64,000 nt of DNA. It comes from Janthinobacterium agaricidamnosum. Its GTDB lineage: Bacteria; Pseudomonadota; Gammaproteobacteria; Burkholderiales; Burkholderiaceae_D. Below, in pieces: positions 34,196-43,375 of the stretch. The translations under genes were made by a program, and so were the position numbers. The notes beneath the pieces were generated by a model that was not told the origin of the DNA, made no database searches, and was given only the letters and a program-made list of their open reading frames with translations. The number at the start of each line of letters is the position of its first letter. The stretch's first letter is position 1. Location of the stretch: contig NZ_CP033019.1 in assembly GCF_003667705.1 (NCBI RefSeq), positions 806,001-870,000 of the forward strand, in the 5' to 3' direction.

Positions 34196-36991
34196 ATGGA
34201 CGGTGATGAGTCGATATCGGGTGGCGAACGTCCCTTGCGCCTGCGCCTGGGCGTATCCCCAAAGGTGCCCGCCGGTGCGCTGATACCGCAGCGCGTCGCC
34301 GGAAGCGAGGCCATCTGTGGCGGGATCGAATACCGTGTGCTGTGCGTCTCGACGCATGCGGATTTGCCGCTGAGCAGTTTCATCGCCTTACCCGCCGCTA
34401 TCGATATCGTCACCGACCAGGGGAAGTTGCGCAGCATCTGCGGCATCGTTACGCAAGCGAGTGCCGGTGACGGCGATGGCGCGCTGGCCAGCTATCAGCT
34501 GGTGCTGACGGACGCCTTCGCCATCATGGAAAAGCGCAGCAATACGCGTGTTTTCCGGCGCCTGACGGATATCGAGATCATCAAGATCCTGCTCGACGAA
34601 TGGATACGCAGCAATTCCGTGCTGGGGCATGCCTTCCAGTATGTGTTTGCCGATTTCTTCGAGGCACAGACGTATCCACAGCGCGAATTTGTCATGCAGC
34701 ACAATGAGTCCGATGCGGCCTTCGTCCGGCGCCTGCTCAAGCGCAGCGGCGTCGCCTGGTTTTTTCGAGCGGAAGGCAATGCGGATGCGCATGCCGAGCC
34801 GGCACATACCCTGGTGCTGTTCAACCATGCCGATGGCTTGCGGAAAAACATGGCCGATACCGTGCGCTATCACGCGGACCGCGCGACGGAACAGCGCGAC
34901 ACCCTGACGTCGTGGAACGAAGTCCGCAAGTTGCAGGCGGGCAAGGTGACGCGCCATAGCTGGAATGAGGAACATCCACGCGCGCGGCCGTTCATGACTG
35001 CCGACGCCATGGGGCAGGGCCGGCAAGGCATGCATGGCAATGCCGTTGCCGCCAGCCTCGATGATTACCGCGTGCTGCCGCCACGTGCGGGGAGCGATCA
35101 TGATGCCTTGTGCCAGTTGGGCATGCTGGCCATGCAGCAGCATGACTACGAAAGCCATTGTTTTCATGCCGAGGGCAGCGTGCGCGACCTGTGTCCGGGC
35201 GAATACTTTAGCCTGGCCGAACATCCCGATATCGACGCACTTCCGCCGGCCGAGCGCGATTTTGTCGTGACGGCGCTACAGGTGGCGGCGCAGAATAATT
35301 TACCCCGGGAACTGGCCGCCAGGGTGGCGCGTTTGTTCGCGCGCAATCGCTGGCTGGCCGATGATGCATCGCTGCCGCAGCGCGAACTGGCGACGGCGGT
35401 GGACGATGGCCCCTTGCGCATGCATATCGAATTGAGCGCTGTGCGGCGCGGCGTGGCCATCGTTCCGGCCTACGACACGCGCATCGACCTGCCGCCAGTT
35501 ACCATGCAAAGCGCCGTGGTGGTGGGGCCGGCGAATGAAGAGGTTCATTGCGACGCCATGGGCCGGGTCAAGGTGCGTTTTCCCGCCACGCGCAAGGTGG
35601 ACCATGAGCATGCAGGCGGCACGGGCGCATCCGACACGGATGCCGATTCGGCCTGGGTAAGAGTCGCGTCGAGCTGGGCGGGAAGCGGACCTGGCAGCAT
35701 GCAGCCGTGCGGCTATCTGGGCTTGCCCCGCGTGGGCAGCGAAGTCCTGCTGGCTTTCCTCGGCGGCGACCCGGACCGGCCCATCATCGTGGGACAGCTG
35801 TACAACCACAGTGCGTTGCCGATCGCATTGAGCAAGGCGGGCGACTTGCCCGGCAACCGTTATTTGTCCGGCATCCAGAGCCGCGAGATCAAGGGCACAC
35901 GTGGCAACCAGCTGCGTTTCGATGATGTGCATGGGCAAATCAATGCCCAGCTTGCCAGCGACCATGGCTCCACCCAGCTCAACCTGGGCTGGCTGACGCA
36001 GGACCGGCGCAATGGCCAGGGAGAGGCGCGCGGCGAGGGCGCCGAGCTGCGTACCGATGAGCAACTGGCGATGCGGGCGGGCAAGGGCATGCTGATTTCG
36101 GCCTGGAAGCGCCTGAACGGCGACGGCGGGCACATGGCACGCAGCGAATATCTGGGGCTGATGGAAAATTGCCTGGAATTGTTTCGCTCGCTGGGCAGCT
36201 ATGCTGCCACGCATCAGGCGCTGGAGAATACGGATGAAGCGCAGCAGGAGCTGCAGCACAGCTTGAAAAGCTGGGAAGGTGGCAGCAATACGCAGCCCCG
36301 TGCCGAGCTGGGCGGTGCGGCGGCGATTGCTGTCACGGCGCCGGCCGGCATCAGCTTTGCCAGTTCGAAGGCCATCATCAGCTATGCCGCCGGCAGCATC
36401 GATACGGTGGCGCAGCAGCATCTGCAAGCGGTGGCGGGCCAGCGCTACAGTGTGAACGCCGGCAAGGGCATTTCGCTGTTTGCCCATGCGGATGGCATCC
36501 GCGCCATCGCCCACCATGGCAAGTTCCTGCTGCAAAGCCAGCATGACGACATGGACCTCAACGCGGCGAAAAATTTGAAGCTCACCGCCAGCGAGGGCAA
36601 GCTGACGGGCATGGCCGATGAAATTGTGTTGATTTCCAAGCATGGCGCTTTCATCCGCATCGGCGACGGCATCACCTTTGGCAGCAAGTCGCCACTGAAC
36701 TTCAATGCACCCAATTTCGTCTTCAATGACCCGCAAAGCATGGTAGTGCAATTACCAAGCTTTGCCGAGGGCAAGGCCGACCAGCAATTCATTTTTCAAT
36801 ATGAGGGCGACGACAGTCCCGCCGATGGCGTGCCGCCAGCTCCCCAGCTGGCGCCGCAAGCCCAGTTTGCCGTGAAGCTGGAAGATGGCTCGTCGGCCGA
36901 TGGCCGCAGCGACGGGGACGGCAAGACGGAGGTGCTGGAGCGCGCGGCCATGCACCTGGCCGCCATCGAAGTGTTCAACAACAAGGATTGA
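34196..36991 (+). CDS. vgrG: VgrG spike protein with DUF2345 extension (T6SS)
   Basis: A 931-residue type VI spike. The N-terminal gp27-like part (HNESDAAFVRRLLKRSGVAWFF), gp5 OB-fold (GRVKVRFPATRK...WVRVASSWAG...GYLGLPRVGSEVLLAFLGGDPDRPIIVGQLYN split across 480-560) and needle/DUF2345 region (FDDVHGQINAQLASDHG...NLKLTASEGKLTGMADE) are in the usual order. GAGGAG precedes the ATG. It heads an operon vgrG-tle3-tla3-PAAR, so it is probably the carrier for the Tle3 lipase. It has no core T6SS genes beside it. Confidence 0.94.
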   Translation: MDGDESISGGERPLRLRLGVSPKVPAGALIPQRVAGSEAICGGIEYRVLCVSTHADLPLSSFIALPAAIDIVTDQGKLRSICGIVTQASAGDGDGALASYQLVLTDAFAIMEKRSNTRVFRRLTDIEIIKILLDEWIRSNSVLGHAFQYVFADFFEAQTYPQREFVMQHNESDAAFVRRLLKRSGVAWFFRAEGNADAHAEPAHTLVLFNHADGLRKNMADTVRYHADRATEQRDTLTSWNEVRKLQAGKVTRHSWNEEHPRARPFMTADAMGQGRQGMHGNAVAASLDDYRVLPPRAGSDHDALCQLGMLAMQQHDYESHCFHAEGSVRDLCPGEYFSLAEHPDIDALPPAERDFVVTALQVAAQNNLPRELAARVARLFARNRWLADDASLPQRELATAVDDGPLRMHIELSAVRRGVAIVPAYDTRIDLPPVTMQSAVVVGPANEEVHCDAMGRVKVRFPATRKVDHEHAGGTGASDTDADSAWVRVASSWAGSGPGSMQPCGYLGLPRVGSEVLLAFLGGDPDRPIIVGQLYNHSALPIALSKAGDLPGNRYLSGIQSREIKGTRGNQLRFDDVHGQINAQLASDHGSTQLNLGWLTQDRRNGQGEARGEGAELRTDEQLAMRAGKGMLISAWKRLNGDGGHMARSEYLGLMENCLELFRSLGSYAATHQALENTDEAQQELQHSLKSWEGGSNTQPRAELGGAAAIAVTAPAGISFASSKAIISYAAGSIDTVAQQHLQAVAGQRYSVNAGKGISLFAHADGIRAIAHHGKFLLQSQHDDMDLNAAKNLKLTASEGKLTGMADEIVLISKHGAFIRIGDGITFGSKSPLNFNAPNFVFNDPQSMVVQLPSFAEGKADQQFIFQYEGDDSPADGVPPAPQLAPQAQFAVKLEDGSSADGRSDGDGKTEVLERAAMHLAAIEVFNNKD

Positions 36992-37009
36992 TGACGCCAG
37001 GAGAGTGCA

Positions 37010-39280
37010 ATGGGCAGCTATCCGAAAGTGCCGTACGTGGTGGGCGAAGACGTGACGCTCCTGCATTGCGAACGCAGCGTCTGCAAGAAGGTGAAAATAC
37101 GCCGCAACTTGCCGGGCAATATCATCGTTATTCACGGCGTCAACGATGTGGGCGTCAGCTACAAGGCGGTGGAGCATGGCTTGTGCGAGGGATTGACGCA
37201 AAGGCTGGGCCGCGGCTTTACGCCAGCTTCTTACCGCATGCCTGTGGCGGCGGACAAGGACAGGCTGGAAGACGATCCCGACGCCGTGTTCTTCAAGCGC
37301 ACTATCGCCAAGGATACCAACAGCCCCGTGATCCCGTTTTACTGGGGCTACCGTGAAGTGGGAGTGAAATGCAAAACGATCAACGGCCAGTTTGTTGACC
37401 GCTACGGCAACCGCCTCGACAAGGACCTGTCCAAGGAAGGCGGTCCCTTCGGCAACGCCACCAGCAGCTTGCCCGACATGTGGCGTCCGGGTATCTATGC
37501 GCCTGCGGATCCCATGGGCGATGCCTTGCGTCCATTGAGGACGGCGCCTGGCCGCATGTACATGGTATTGGCGGCCCAGCGTCTGGCCGCACTGATTTCC
37601 ATGATCCGCGATTATGATGCTGACGATACTGTCAGCATCGTCGCGCACAGCCAGGGTTGCCTGCTGTCGCTGCTGGCCCAAGCCATGCTGATGGAAAAGG
37701 GGCTGGCGCCGGCCGATAATTTGATACTCACGCATCCGCCGTACAGCCTGGTGGACAGCCTGCCTCTGCTGATGCGAGGCGCGGCCTGGTTCGACGGCGG
37801 CGAGGATGCGGCGATGAAGCCTTATTACCATTTGCTCAGTGGTGCGCAGACCATGGGCGCGCGCCTGAAGACTTTGGCGAATATCGTGGCCGGTGTGGCA
37901 AAGGGCACTGGCCAGGCCTGCCAGCCGCCGTTTGCCGACTTGAAGAAGGACGAACATCGTGGCATGGTCGGCAGCCGCTGGCAGAGTGCCGACGACCGCG
38001 ACAATCGCCGCAAAGTTTATCTGTATTTTTGTCCCGAAGACATGACGGTGGCACTGGATAATATCCAGGGCATGGGGTGGGATGGAGTACCGGATTATGC
38101 ATCGGGAAGTGAACTCATGGAAGAAGAGGAGACGTCCAGCATTGATGGAAACAGCGTTTTTACTGGACATACCCGCATCGTGGAACGCGAGCAGGTACGC
38201 AATGCGCTGGTGGAACTGGGCGGCAGATTTTATCAGCGGATATTCAGCAACAAGACCAGGCTGGATCCGGCCACTGGAAAGACCACGGTGTCGTTGGTAG
38301 GCAAACCGCCGCCTTTTGACTTTCCACTGCGTCTCAAGACAGAAAGCGAACAGGCACACGTCGATGTTTCATTACGAAAATACCGTGCGCAACACAAGGC
38401 GGTGGCCTGGCCTATCAATACCAGGTTGAGCAAGACGGAACAGCGTAACGGCATACGTACCATCACTGGCGAAACATTGAAACAGCCGGTGCCGGCCGAT
38501 TTGCGCGGCACCTCGCAAATCGATTCGCCCAATATTCCCAAAACTTCCATGATGCGTAACCGTAAACCTGAAGATCAGGGACCTGTGGAAGAAGTCGATC
38601 CCTGCGATGCATCAGTGGCACTTACCAGTGGAAGCGGCCTGCACACAAGCGTCGAGGATCGCCCGGATCCGGCTGGCTATCGCCGCTTTCCGGAGCGCGA
38701 TGAAGCCATACGCGGGGCCGAATTAGCCTTGATGACGACTGCCTATAACAAGGAAAAGAAACTCGATGGCAAAGGGCCGCTCGATCAACGCAACGTTATT
38801 GCCGCCACCCGCTACACGGACGGAAATGTCTTGGCAACCATCCAGGAAAGCCCGAATGAGGCACGCTTGCGCTGGCAGCGGGAGGTCAGCGCCAAGTCTT
38901 TTCATAGTTCTATTATCGGTAGCGCGAAGAATCATAGTCAAGTGACCGCGTATGACGTGGCGATTGGCAGCGGCAAGGCTAGTTCGGATCCGCAGTTTTA
39001 TGCGTATTTATGTGCGGTGGCGGATTGGCGGGTGAAGAACCTAAAGAGCAATGAAAAAGGGCGCAATGGAATACGGATAAAAGAAAAGTTCATATTGGAG
39101 TTTGCGCCATATTTGTCCGTCGAGCCTGCCTGGAGAAGTGCCGTGATCAATGGCACCATTAACTATTACAACACTGGAGTTTTGCCCGCAGGATTACCCT
39201 TGCTATCAGGGCCATTGTGGAAAATTGTAGTGTCACAAACAAAAAATACAAAAATAGTGACTGAAAAAAAAGCGAAATAA
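37010..39280 (+). CDS. tle3: Tle3-family T6SS phospholipase effector
   Basis: A 756-residue effector. The N-terminal half has an alpha/beta-hydrolase core with GNIIVIHGVNDVG (oxyanion region) and nucleophile elbow AHSQGC (S214); the C-terminal part fits DUF3274 of Tle3. Tle3 toxins degrade membrane phospholipids in the target periplasm after VgrG delivery. It starts 18 nt after vgrG. The last third is less GC-rich than the rest. In Pseudomonas aeruginosa the same cargo occurs as vgrG2b-tla3-tle3-tli3. The DUF2875 gene follows here, but a Tli3-like immunity gene is not obvious. Confidence 0.85.
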   Translation: MGSYPKVPYVVGEDVTLLHCERSVCKKVKIRRNLPGNIIVIHGVNDVGVSYKAVEHGLCEGLTQRLGRGFTPASYRMPVAADKDRLEDDPDAVFFKRTIAKDTNSPVIPFYWGYREVGVKCKTINGQFVDRYGNRLDKDLSKEGGPFGNATSSLPDMWRPGIYAPADPMGDALRPLRTAPGRMYMVLAAQRLAALISMIRDYDADDTVSIVAHSQGCLLSLLAQAMLMEKGLAPADNLILTHPPYSLVDSLPLLMRGAAWFDGGEDAAMKPYYHLLSGAQTMGARLKTLANIVAGVAKGTGQACQPPFADLKKDEHRGMVGSRWQSADDRDNRRKVYLYFCPEDMTVALDNIQGMGWDGVPDYASGSELMEEEETSSIDGNSVFTGHTRIVEREQVRNALVELGGRFYQRIFSNKTRLDPATGKTTVSLVGKPPPFDFPLRLKTESEQAHVDVSLRKYRAQHKAVAWPINTRLSKTEQRNGIRTITGETLKQPVPADLRGTSQIDSPNIPKTSMMRNRKPEDQGPVEEVDPCDASVALTSGSGLHTSVEDRPDPAGYRRFPERDEAIRGAELALMTTAYNKEKKLDGKGPLDQRNVIAATRYTDGNVLATIQESPNEARLRWQREVSAKSFHSSIIGSAKNHSQVTAYDVAIGSGKASSDPQFYAYLCAVADWRVKNLKSNEKGRNGIRIKEKFILEFAPYLSVEPAWRSAVINGTINYYNTGVLPAGLPLLSGPLWKIVVSQTKNTKIVTEKKAK

Positions 39281-39360
39281 ATGGATTGTCGTAGCCCCGT
39301 CGGTAATAATTTTCTTCCGACTATTGTTCCTTCGAAACTGCAGGCCGAAAGGTGATAATC

Positions 39361-40980
39361 ATGATGACGCTTCGTTGGTTGGGAATATCAATAGTTGTTG
39401 TAATTTTATTTTTTGGTTTGTTATGGCTCAGTGCCTTATCGAAGAGCCAGGCGCGTGAAATTGCGTCACAGTTGCAGGCGCAACAGCCAAAGAAACCTAT
39501 GGAGCCAGAGCAAGAGTACGTGCTGGAAGTGATCGGATTGGGAGTGACGCTGGATAAATATCGTCAGGGCAAATTGTGGGAGGCCTTGCAAAAAGGAAGT
39601 GCTTACACCAGCATACGCGAACAAGATCCCAAGAAATACCCGTGGACGGGCGATGACAAGGACGGGGAAGGTGGCAGCAGGGCCTATGACGCGCTGGAAA
39701 ATGGTGTAAATTTTACCCCATTATACTGGGGGCTGCCATCGTTCTATGCAGGTACTCCCATCCTTGACCCGGCGGCACAACCGAGCTTAACTGAGCCGAT
39801 GGCGGGACTCGTGGCTGGCGCTGGCACATCTGGAATGGCTTGGCACTTGTTTTCGATTGCTTCCTGGAAGCTGGATGAGCATCCTGACCAATTGCTGATT
39901 GATGTGTTTGATTTTTTCGATAGGCATCCTGATGTACCCTACATCGTTTTACATTCCGAGGACAGTGTTGGCACGCGGGATGGCAACCGGAAGCCAGGCA
40001 CTGCAAGGAAATTGGTAAACGGATATTTCATTCCTGATATGCCTGATGCCACGGCAGTATTTATCCTGGCACGGCGCGAACGTGTTGATTTTTTGCGGCC
40101 AGCGATATGGGACGATCCCGGAAATAAGTTCGTACAAGAGCAATTCAGAGCGATGTATTATCAATTGATGGAATCTCTGGCGAAACCAGATAAGGAACTA
40201 GGAGCGGAATTTCCTCCCATACCTCGCCAACCCACCGTCGCCGAATGGCTCGCCGCTGCCGCCTCTTTCGCCCAGCGGCCCGATATCCGTGGCGTCGGCT
40301 TGCACACCTTCGATAAACTCAATCCCTGGGAAAATCGTCCGCCGCGCGACTGGAAGCCGACGCCGTGGTTCCCCATTCCGTGGAACCGGGAACAGATGGA
40401 AACCTTCGACCGATTGCCTTCGTTTGGATTCGTGCACAGGCCCGTGTTCGTCAAGTTCGCGGATGAGGAAGGCAAGCCCGTCACGCGGCGCGATGCGCGC
40501 CAGAAGATATTCAATGCAGGCTGGCAGCAGGCGCTGCAGACCTTGCCGGAAGCCGAGCGCGGCAAGGGGCCTTCGCGCATCGTGGCCGGTACGGGAAACC
40601 AGCCGGAACAGTCGCTGATGTTGGAAAGCATGCTGCATGACTATGCGGCACAGGGTGGCCCCGAAATCGACAGCAGCAAGAGCGCGCAGTTCATCAATAC
40701 TGATCTTCGCCTGGGCAACACGGGCGCGGCCACGTGGTTCATGCAGATGGCCATCGGCGTGATGGGCAGCTACCGCGATGGCGGCGCCAGTGCGGCGATT
40801 AATTTACGCGACAGTAACGAGGCCAGCATTATTTTTATTACGCCACCATCGGATGCCAAACGTCAGCAGCAGGATGCCAATGGTGATATCTTCCGCAGCC
40901 GCATCACGCCGGCCGTCGATCCGGCCAACTACGTGGCGCCATCGGTGGAAGCCATCCTGGAAAGCTCGGCGGGCAAGTAG
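39361..40980 (+). CDS. tla3: DUF2875 family protein, Tla3-like T6SS adaptor
   Basis: A 539-residue protein anchored by one N-terminal membrane segment (LRWLGISIVVVILFFGLLWLS), the remainder soluble (PEQEYVLEVIGLGVTLDKYRQG..., RIVAGTGNQPEQSLMLESMLHDY). It corresponds to DUF2875, the domain of Tla3, which in Pseudomonas links the Tle3 toxin to VgrG2b. Position after tle3 and before PAAR supports that role. AAAGG precedes the ATG at 39361 by about 9 nt. DUF2875 alone does not prove adaptor activity. Confidence 0.82.
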   Translation: MMTLRWLGISIVVVILFFGLLWLSALSKSQAREIASQLQAQQPKKPMEPEQEYVLEVIGLGVTLDKYRQGKLWEALQKGSAYTSIREQDPKKYPWTGDDKDGEGGSRAYDALENGVNFTPLYWGLPSFYAGTPILDPAAQPSLTEPMAGLVAGAGTSGMAWHLFSIASWKLDEHPDQLLIDVFDFFDRHPDVPYIVLHSEDSVGTRDGNRKPGTARKLVNGYFIPDMPDATAVFILARRERVDFLRPAIWDDPGNKFVQEQFRAMYYQLMESLAKPDKELGAEFPPIPRQPTVAEWLAAAASFAQRPDIRGVGLHTFDKLNPWENRPPRDWKPTPWFPIPWNREQMETFDRLPSFGFVHRPVFVKFADEEGKPVTRRDARQKIFNAGWQQALQTLPEAERGKGPSRIVAGTGNQPEQSLMLESMLHDYAAQGGPEIDSSKSAQFINTDLRLGNTGAATWFMQMAIGVMGSYRDGGASAAINLRDSNEASIIFITPPSDAKRQQQDANGDIFRSRITPAVDPANYVAPSVEAILESSAGK

Positions 40981-40993
40981 AACGGGAGGTAGC

Positions 40994-41260
40994 ATGCGCA
41001 AAGTCATCCGTTTGGGCGACGCAACGTCGCATGGCGGCAAGGTGCTCAGTTGTGCCGCCACGCACTTCACGGTCAATGGTATCGCTGTCGCCTGCGTCGG
41101 GGACTTGTGCAGTTGCCCCATCAAGGGGCACCAAGGCTGCAAGATTGCCAGCGGCTCGTCCCGGCATAGCATCAACGGCATCGCCATCGCCTTCGAAGGC
41201 GATACCACCACTTGCGGCGCCAAGCTGCTGGCTGGCGGCGTCAACTTCCACACGTCCTGA
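40994..41260 (+). CDS. PAAR-domain spike tip protein
   Basis: An 88-residue protein consisting of PAAR repeats: RLGDATSHGGKVLSC, VNGIAVACVGDLCSCPIKGHQGCKI, SINGIAIAFEGDTTTCGAKL. It has the His/Cys residues that bind zinc at the sharp tip of the VgrG spike. GGGAGG lies just upstream of the ATG, 13 nt after the tla3 stop, so it is the last gene of the vgrG-tle3-tla3 operon. Confidence 0.92.
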   Translation: MRKVIRLGDATSHGGKVLSCAATHFTVNGIAVACVGDLCSCPIKGHQGCKIASGSSRHSINGIAIAFEGDTTTCGAKLLAGGVNFHTS

Positions 41261-41345
41261 CGCCGCGTCCTCCCGGTATTTCCTGCTAACTATATAATCG
41301 GCGCTTGGGCGATACCCGCCTCTGAACGTCGATTGAAGGAATGCC

Positions 41346-42008
41346 ATGCCAGGATATTTGGTGCGCCCCTTGGCGCTGTGTGTAATGTCGGCCGCGTGCC
41401 TCTCTGCCAGTGCCGCCGAGGCGGTGGCGGTGGATGCGCAGCAGCGCGCGTCCTTGCTGGAGTTTTATGCGCAGCAATATCCGGGCGAGCCGGCCACGCG
41501 CACCGTGTTCGAGAGCGTGCCCGTGGTCGGCGGCCGCGGCCGCGAAGTGGTGGGCAGCGTGGAAACGCCGCCGTATCGCGGCCATGGCGCGCTGTGCCGG
41601 ACGCAGCGCACCAAGTTCGTGCTGCATGGCGAAGGCAAGCAGGCGCGCTGGCAGGAGGCGGGCATGGAGTATTACGCCTGGCTCGACCGTGGCACTTGCC
41701 GCGCGGTGGCCGAACCTGTGCGCATGCTGCAGCGCGTGCCCGATGTGGAACTGGAAGGCGTGTTGCTGTACCAGAAACCGCTGCTGGAGCGGGCGCGATT
41801 ATTGATGGCGGGTAACACGGCCTGCGCGCCGCTACGGGCGCTGAAATTTACGCTGGCAGCCGTCGACGTGGGCGCCGCCGCCCCGCGCGCCGAAGAGCGC
41901 TACGCGCTGGTGTTCAAGAGCGACCGCGACAGCTACACCCGCGTCTGGCTGCGCAAGAGCGGTGCCCAGTATGACGCCTGGAATGTGACTTGCCCGCCAG
42001 TGCTGTAA
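41346..42008 (+). CDS. Exported protein of unknown function (possible Tle3 immunity)
   Basis: A 220-residue protein with a Sec signal peptide (MPGYLVRPLALCVMSAACLSASAAEA) and three cysteines in the mature part (LCRTQRTKF, GTCRAV, NVTCPPVL among them). GAAGGA precedes the ATG. No family is recognised. It follows the PAAR gene by 85 bp on the same strand and is periplasmic, the compartment where Tle3 acts. It is therefore one candidate for the missing immunity gene, though it is chromosomal in codon use and may be unrelated. Confidence 0.72.
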   Translation: MPGYLVRPLALCVMSAACLSASAAEAVAVDAQQRASLLEFYAQQYPGEPATRTVFESVPVVGGRGREVVGSVETPPYRGHGALCRTQRTKFVLHGEGKQARWQEAGMEYYAWLDRGTCRAVAEPVRMLQRVPDVELEGVLLYQKPLLERARLLMAGNTACAPLRALKFTLAAVDVGAAAPRAEERYALVFKSDRDSYTRVWLRKSGAQYDAWNVTCPPVL

Positions 42009-42046
42009 GCTGCGCTCCCTCGATTTATTTTTTGACTATTGTAACC

Positions 42047-42481
42047 ATGAACGAAAATTCCACTTCCGCCCGCAGCTGGGGCACCATCGTCACGCATAGC
42101 GACGAGATGGCCATCATCTACCGCTATGTCGACACCTTCCATGACGACTGGGACCTGTCGTCGCAGCCGGACCGCATCATCATCGCCTGGCGCTATGAGG
42201 ACGAGACGGGCATGCCCGCGCCGAACGAGCGCGAGCACATGGAGGAGCTGGAAGCGGCGCTGGCGCCCGTGGTGGAAGAAGAGGGTTTCGCCACCCTGGC
42301 GCTCGTATCGACGGGCGAAAACTTGCGCGAATGGATTTATTACACGCAGTCGGGCGAAGAATTCTTCAATCGCCTGAACACGGCGCTGGCCTCGCGCCCG
42401 AAATTTCCGATTGAAATCCGCAGCGCGGCCGATCCCGCCTGGTCGACTTATGCCGGCTTCATGGCCGCCCTGCCCAAGTAA
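42047..42481 (+). CDS. DUF695 domain protein
   Basis: A 144-residue acidic cytoplasmic protein: WDLSSQPDRIIIAWRYEDETGMPAPNEREHMEELEAAL...FATLALVSTGENLREWIYYTQSGEEFFNRLNTAL. This pattern of a small DUF695 unit, found alone or in immunity-like genes, is recognisable, but its role is unknown. It ends one base before the stop codon of the convergent beta-lactamase gene. Confidence 0.8.
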   Translation: MNENSTSARSWGTIVTHSDEMAIIYRYVDTFHDDWDLSSQPDRIIIAWRYEDETGMPAPNEREHMEELEAALAPVVEEEGFATLALVSTGENLREWIYYTQSGEEFFNRLNTALASRPKFPIEIRSAADPAWSTYAGFMAALPK

Positions 42482-43375
42482 TTACGCCAGCGCGGCCGTC
42501 ACGATGCGCGTGGCGGCCGTGATGATGTCCTGATTCGTGTCCGCGTTTTTCTGTTCGCGCGTGTAGTACACGGCGATGAGCAGCGGCGCGCCGCTGGGCG
42601 GGTAGGCCACGCCGATGTCGTTGACGCTGCCATAGGCGCCCGAGCCCGTTTTATCGGCTACTTGCCAGCCGGCCGGCACGCCGGCGCGGATGCGTTTGTC
42701 GCCCGTGGTGTTGCCGCGCATCCATGTGGCCAGTTGCTGGCGCTGCGGCGCCGGCAAGCTATTTTCCAATAACACTTGTTGCAAGCTGTGCGCCATCGAC
42801 GCAGGGCTGGCCGTGTCGCGCATTTCGCCGGGGATGGCGCTATTCAATTCTGTTTCCCAGCGTTCCAGCTGGAATACCGTATTGCCGATGCTGCGTGCAA
42901 ACGCCGTCACGGCTTGCGGCCCGCCCAATATTTTCATCAGGAAATTGGCCGCGCTATTGTCGCTGTACTGCAACGTGGCGGCGCACAGCTCGGCCACGCG
43001 CATGCCATCGGCCAGATGTTTTTCCGTGATGGGCGAATAGGTGACCAGTTCTTTTTTCTCGTAACGCACGAGCTGTTCCAGCAAGCCCGGCTGGCTGACG
43101 CTGCGGGCCAGCACTGCGGCCGCCAGCATGGCCTTGAAGGTGCTGGCCAGGGGGAAGCGTTCGTCGGCGCGGTAGGCAACGCGCAGCTCGCTGCCCTGGC
43201 GCCAGGCGGCAACGCCGAGGCGTCCGCCTGCGGCCTGTTCCAGCGCGGCCAGCTGCGTGTGGGCGCTGGCGATGCTGGTGGCGGGTGCGGCAAACAGCAG
43301 CGGTGCCGGGCACAGCAGGGTGGCGCCAGCGGCCAGCAGGAGGGTGCGGCGGACGTGGTTCGGGGAGTCAGTCAT
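42482..43375 (-). CDS. Class A beta-lactamase
   Basis: A 297-residue serine beta-lactamase with an export signal (RRTLLLAAGATLLCPAPLLFAAPA; the twin Arg allows Tat). Active-site STFK at 78-81, SDN at 138-140, omega-loop ERWETELN with Glu174 (Ambler 166) and KTGSG at 242 are all intact, so it should hydrolyse beta-lactams. It resembles environmental chromosomal class A enzymes. Its ATG overlaps the stop of the upstream hybrid kinase by 8 nt (43368-43375), so the two are translationally coupled. No ampR-type LysR gene is adjacent. Confidence 0.93.
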   Translation of the reverse strand: MTDSPNHVRRTLLLAAGATLLCPAPLLFAAPATSIASAHTQLAALEQAAGGRLGVAAWRQGSELRVAYRADERFPLASTFKAMLAAAVLARSVSQPGLLEQLVRYEKKELVTYSPITEKHLADGMRVAELCAATLQYSDNSAANFLMKILGGPQAVTAFARSIGNTVFQLERWETELNSAIPGEMRDTASPASMAHSLQQVLLENSLPAPQRQQLATWMRGNTTGDKRIRAGVPAGWQVADKTGSGAYGSVNDIGVAYPPSGAPLLIAVYYTREQKNADTNQDIITAATRIVTAALA

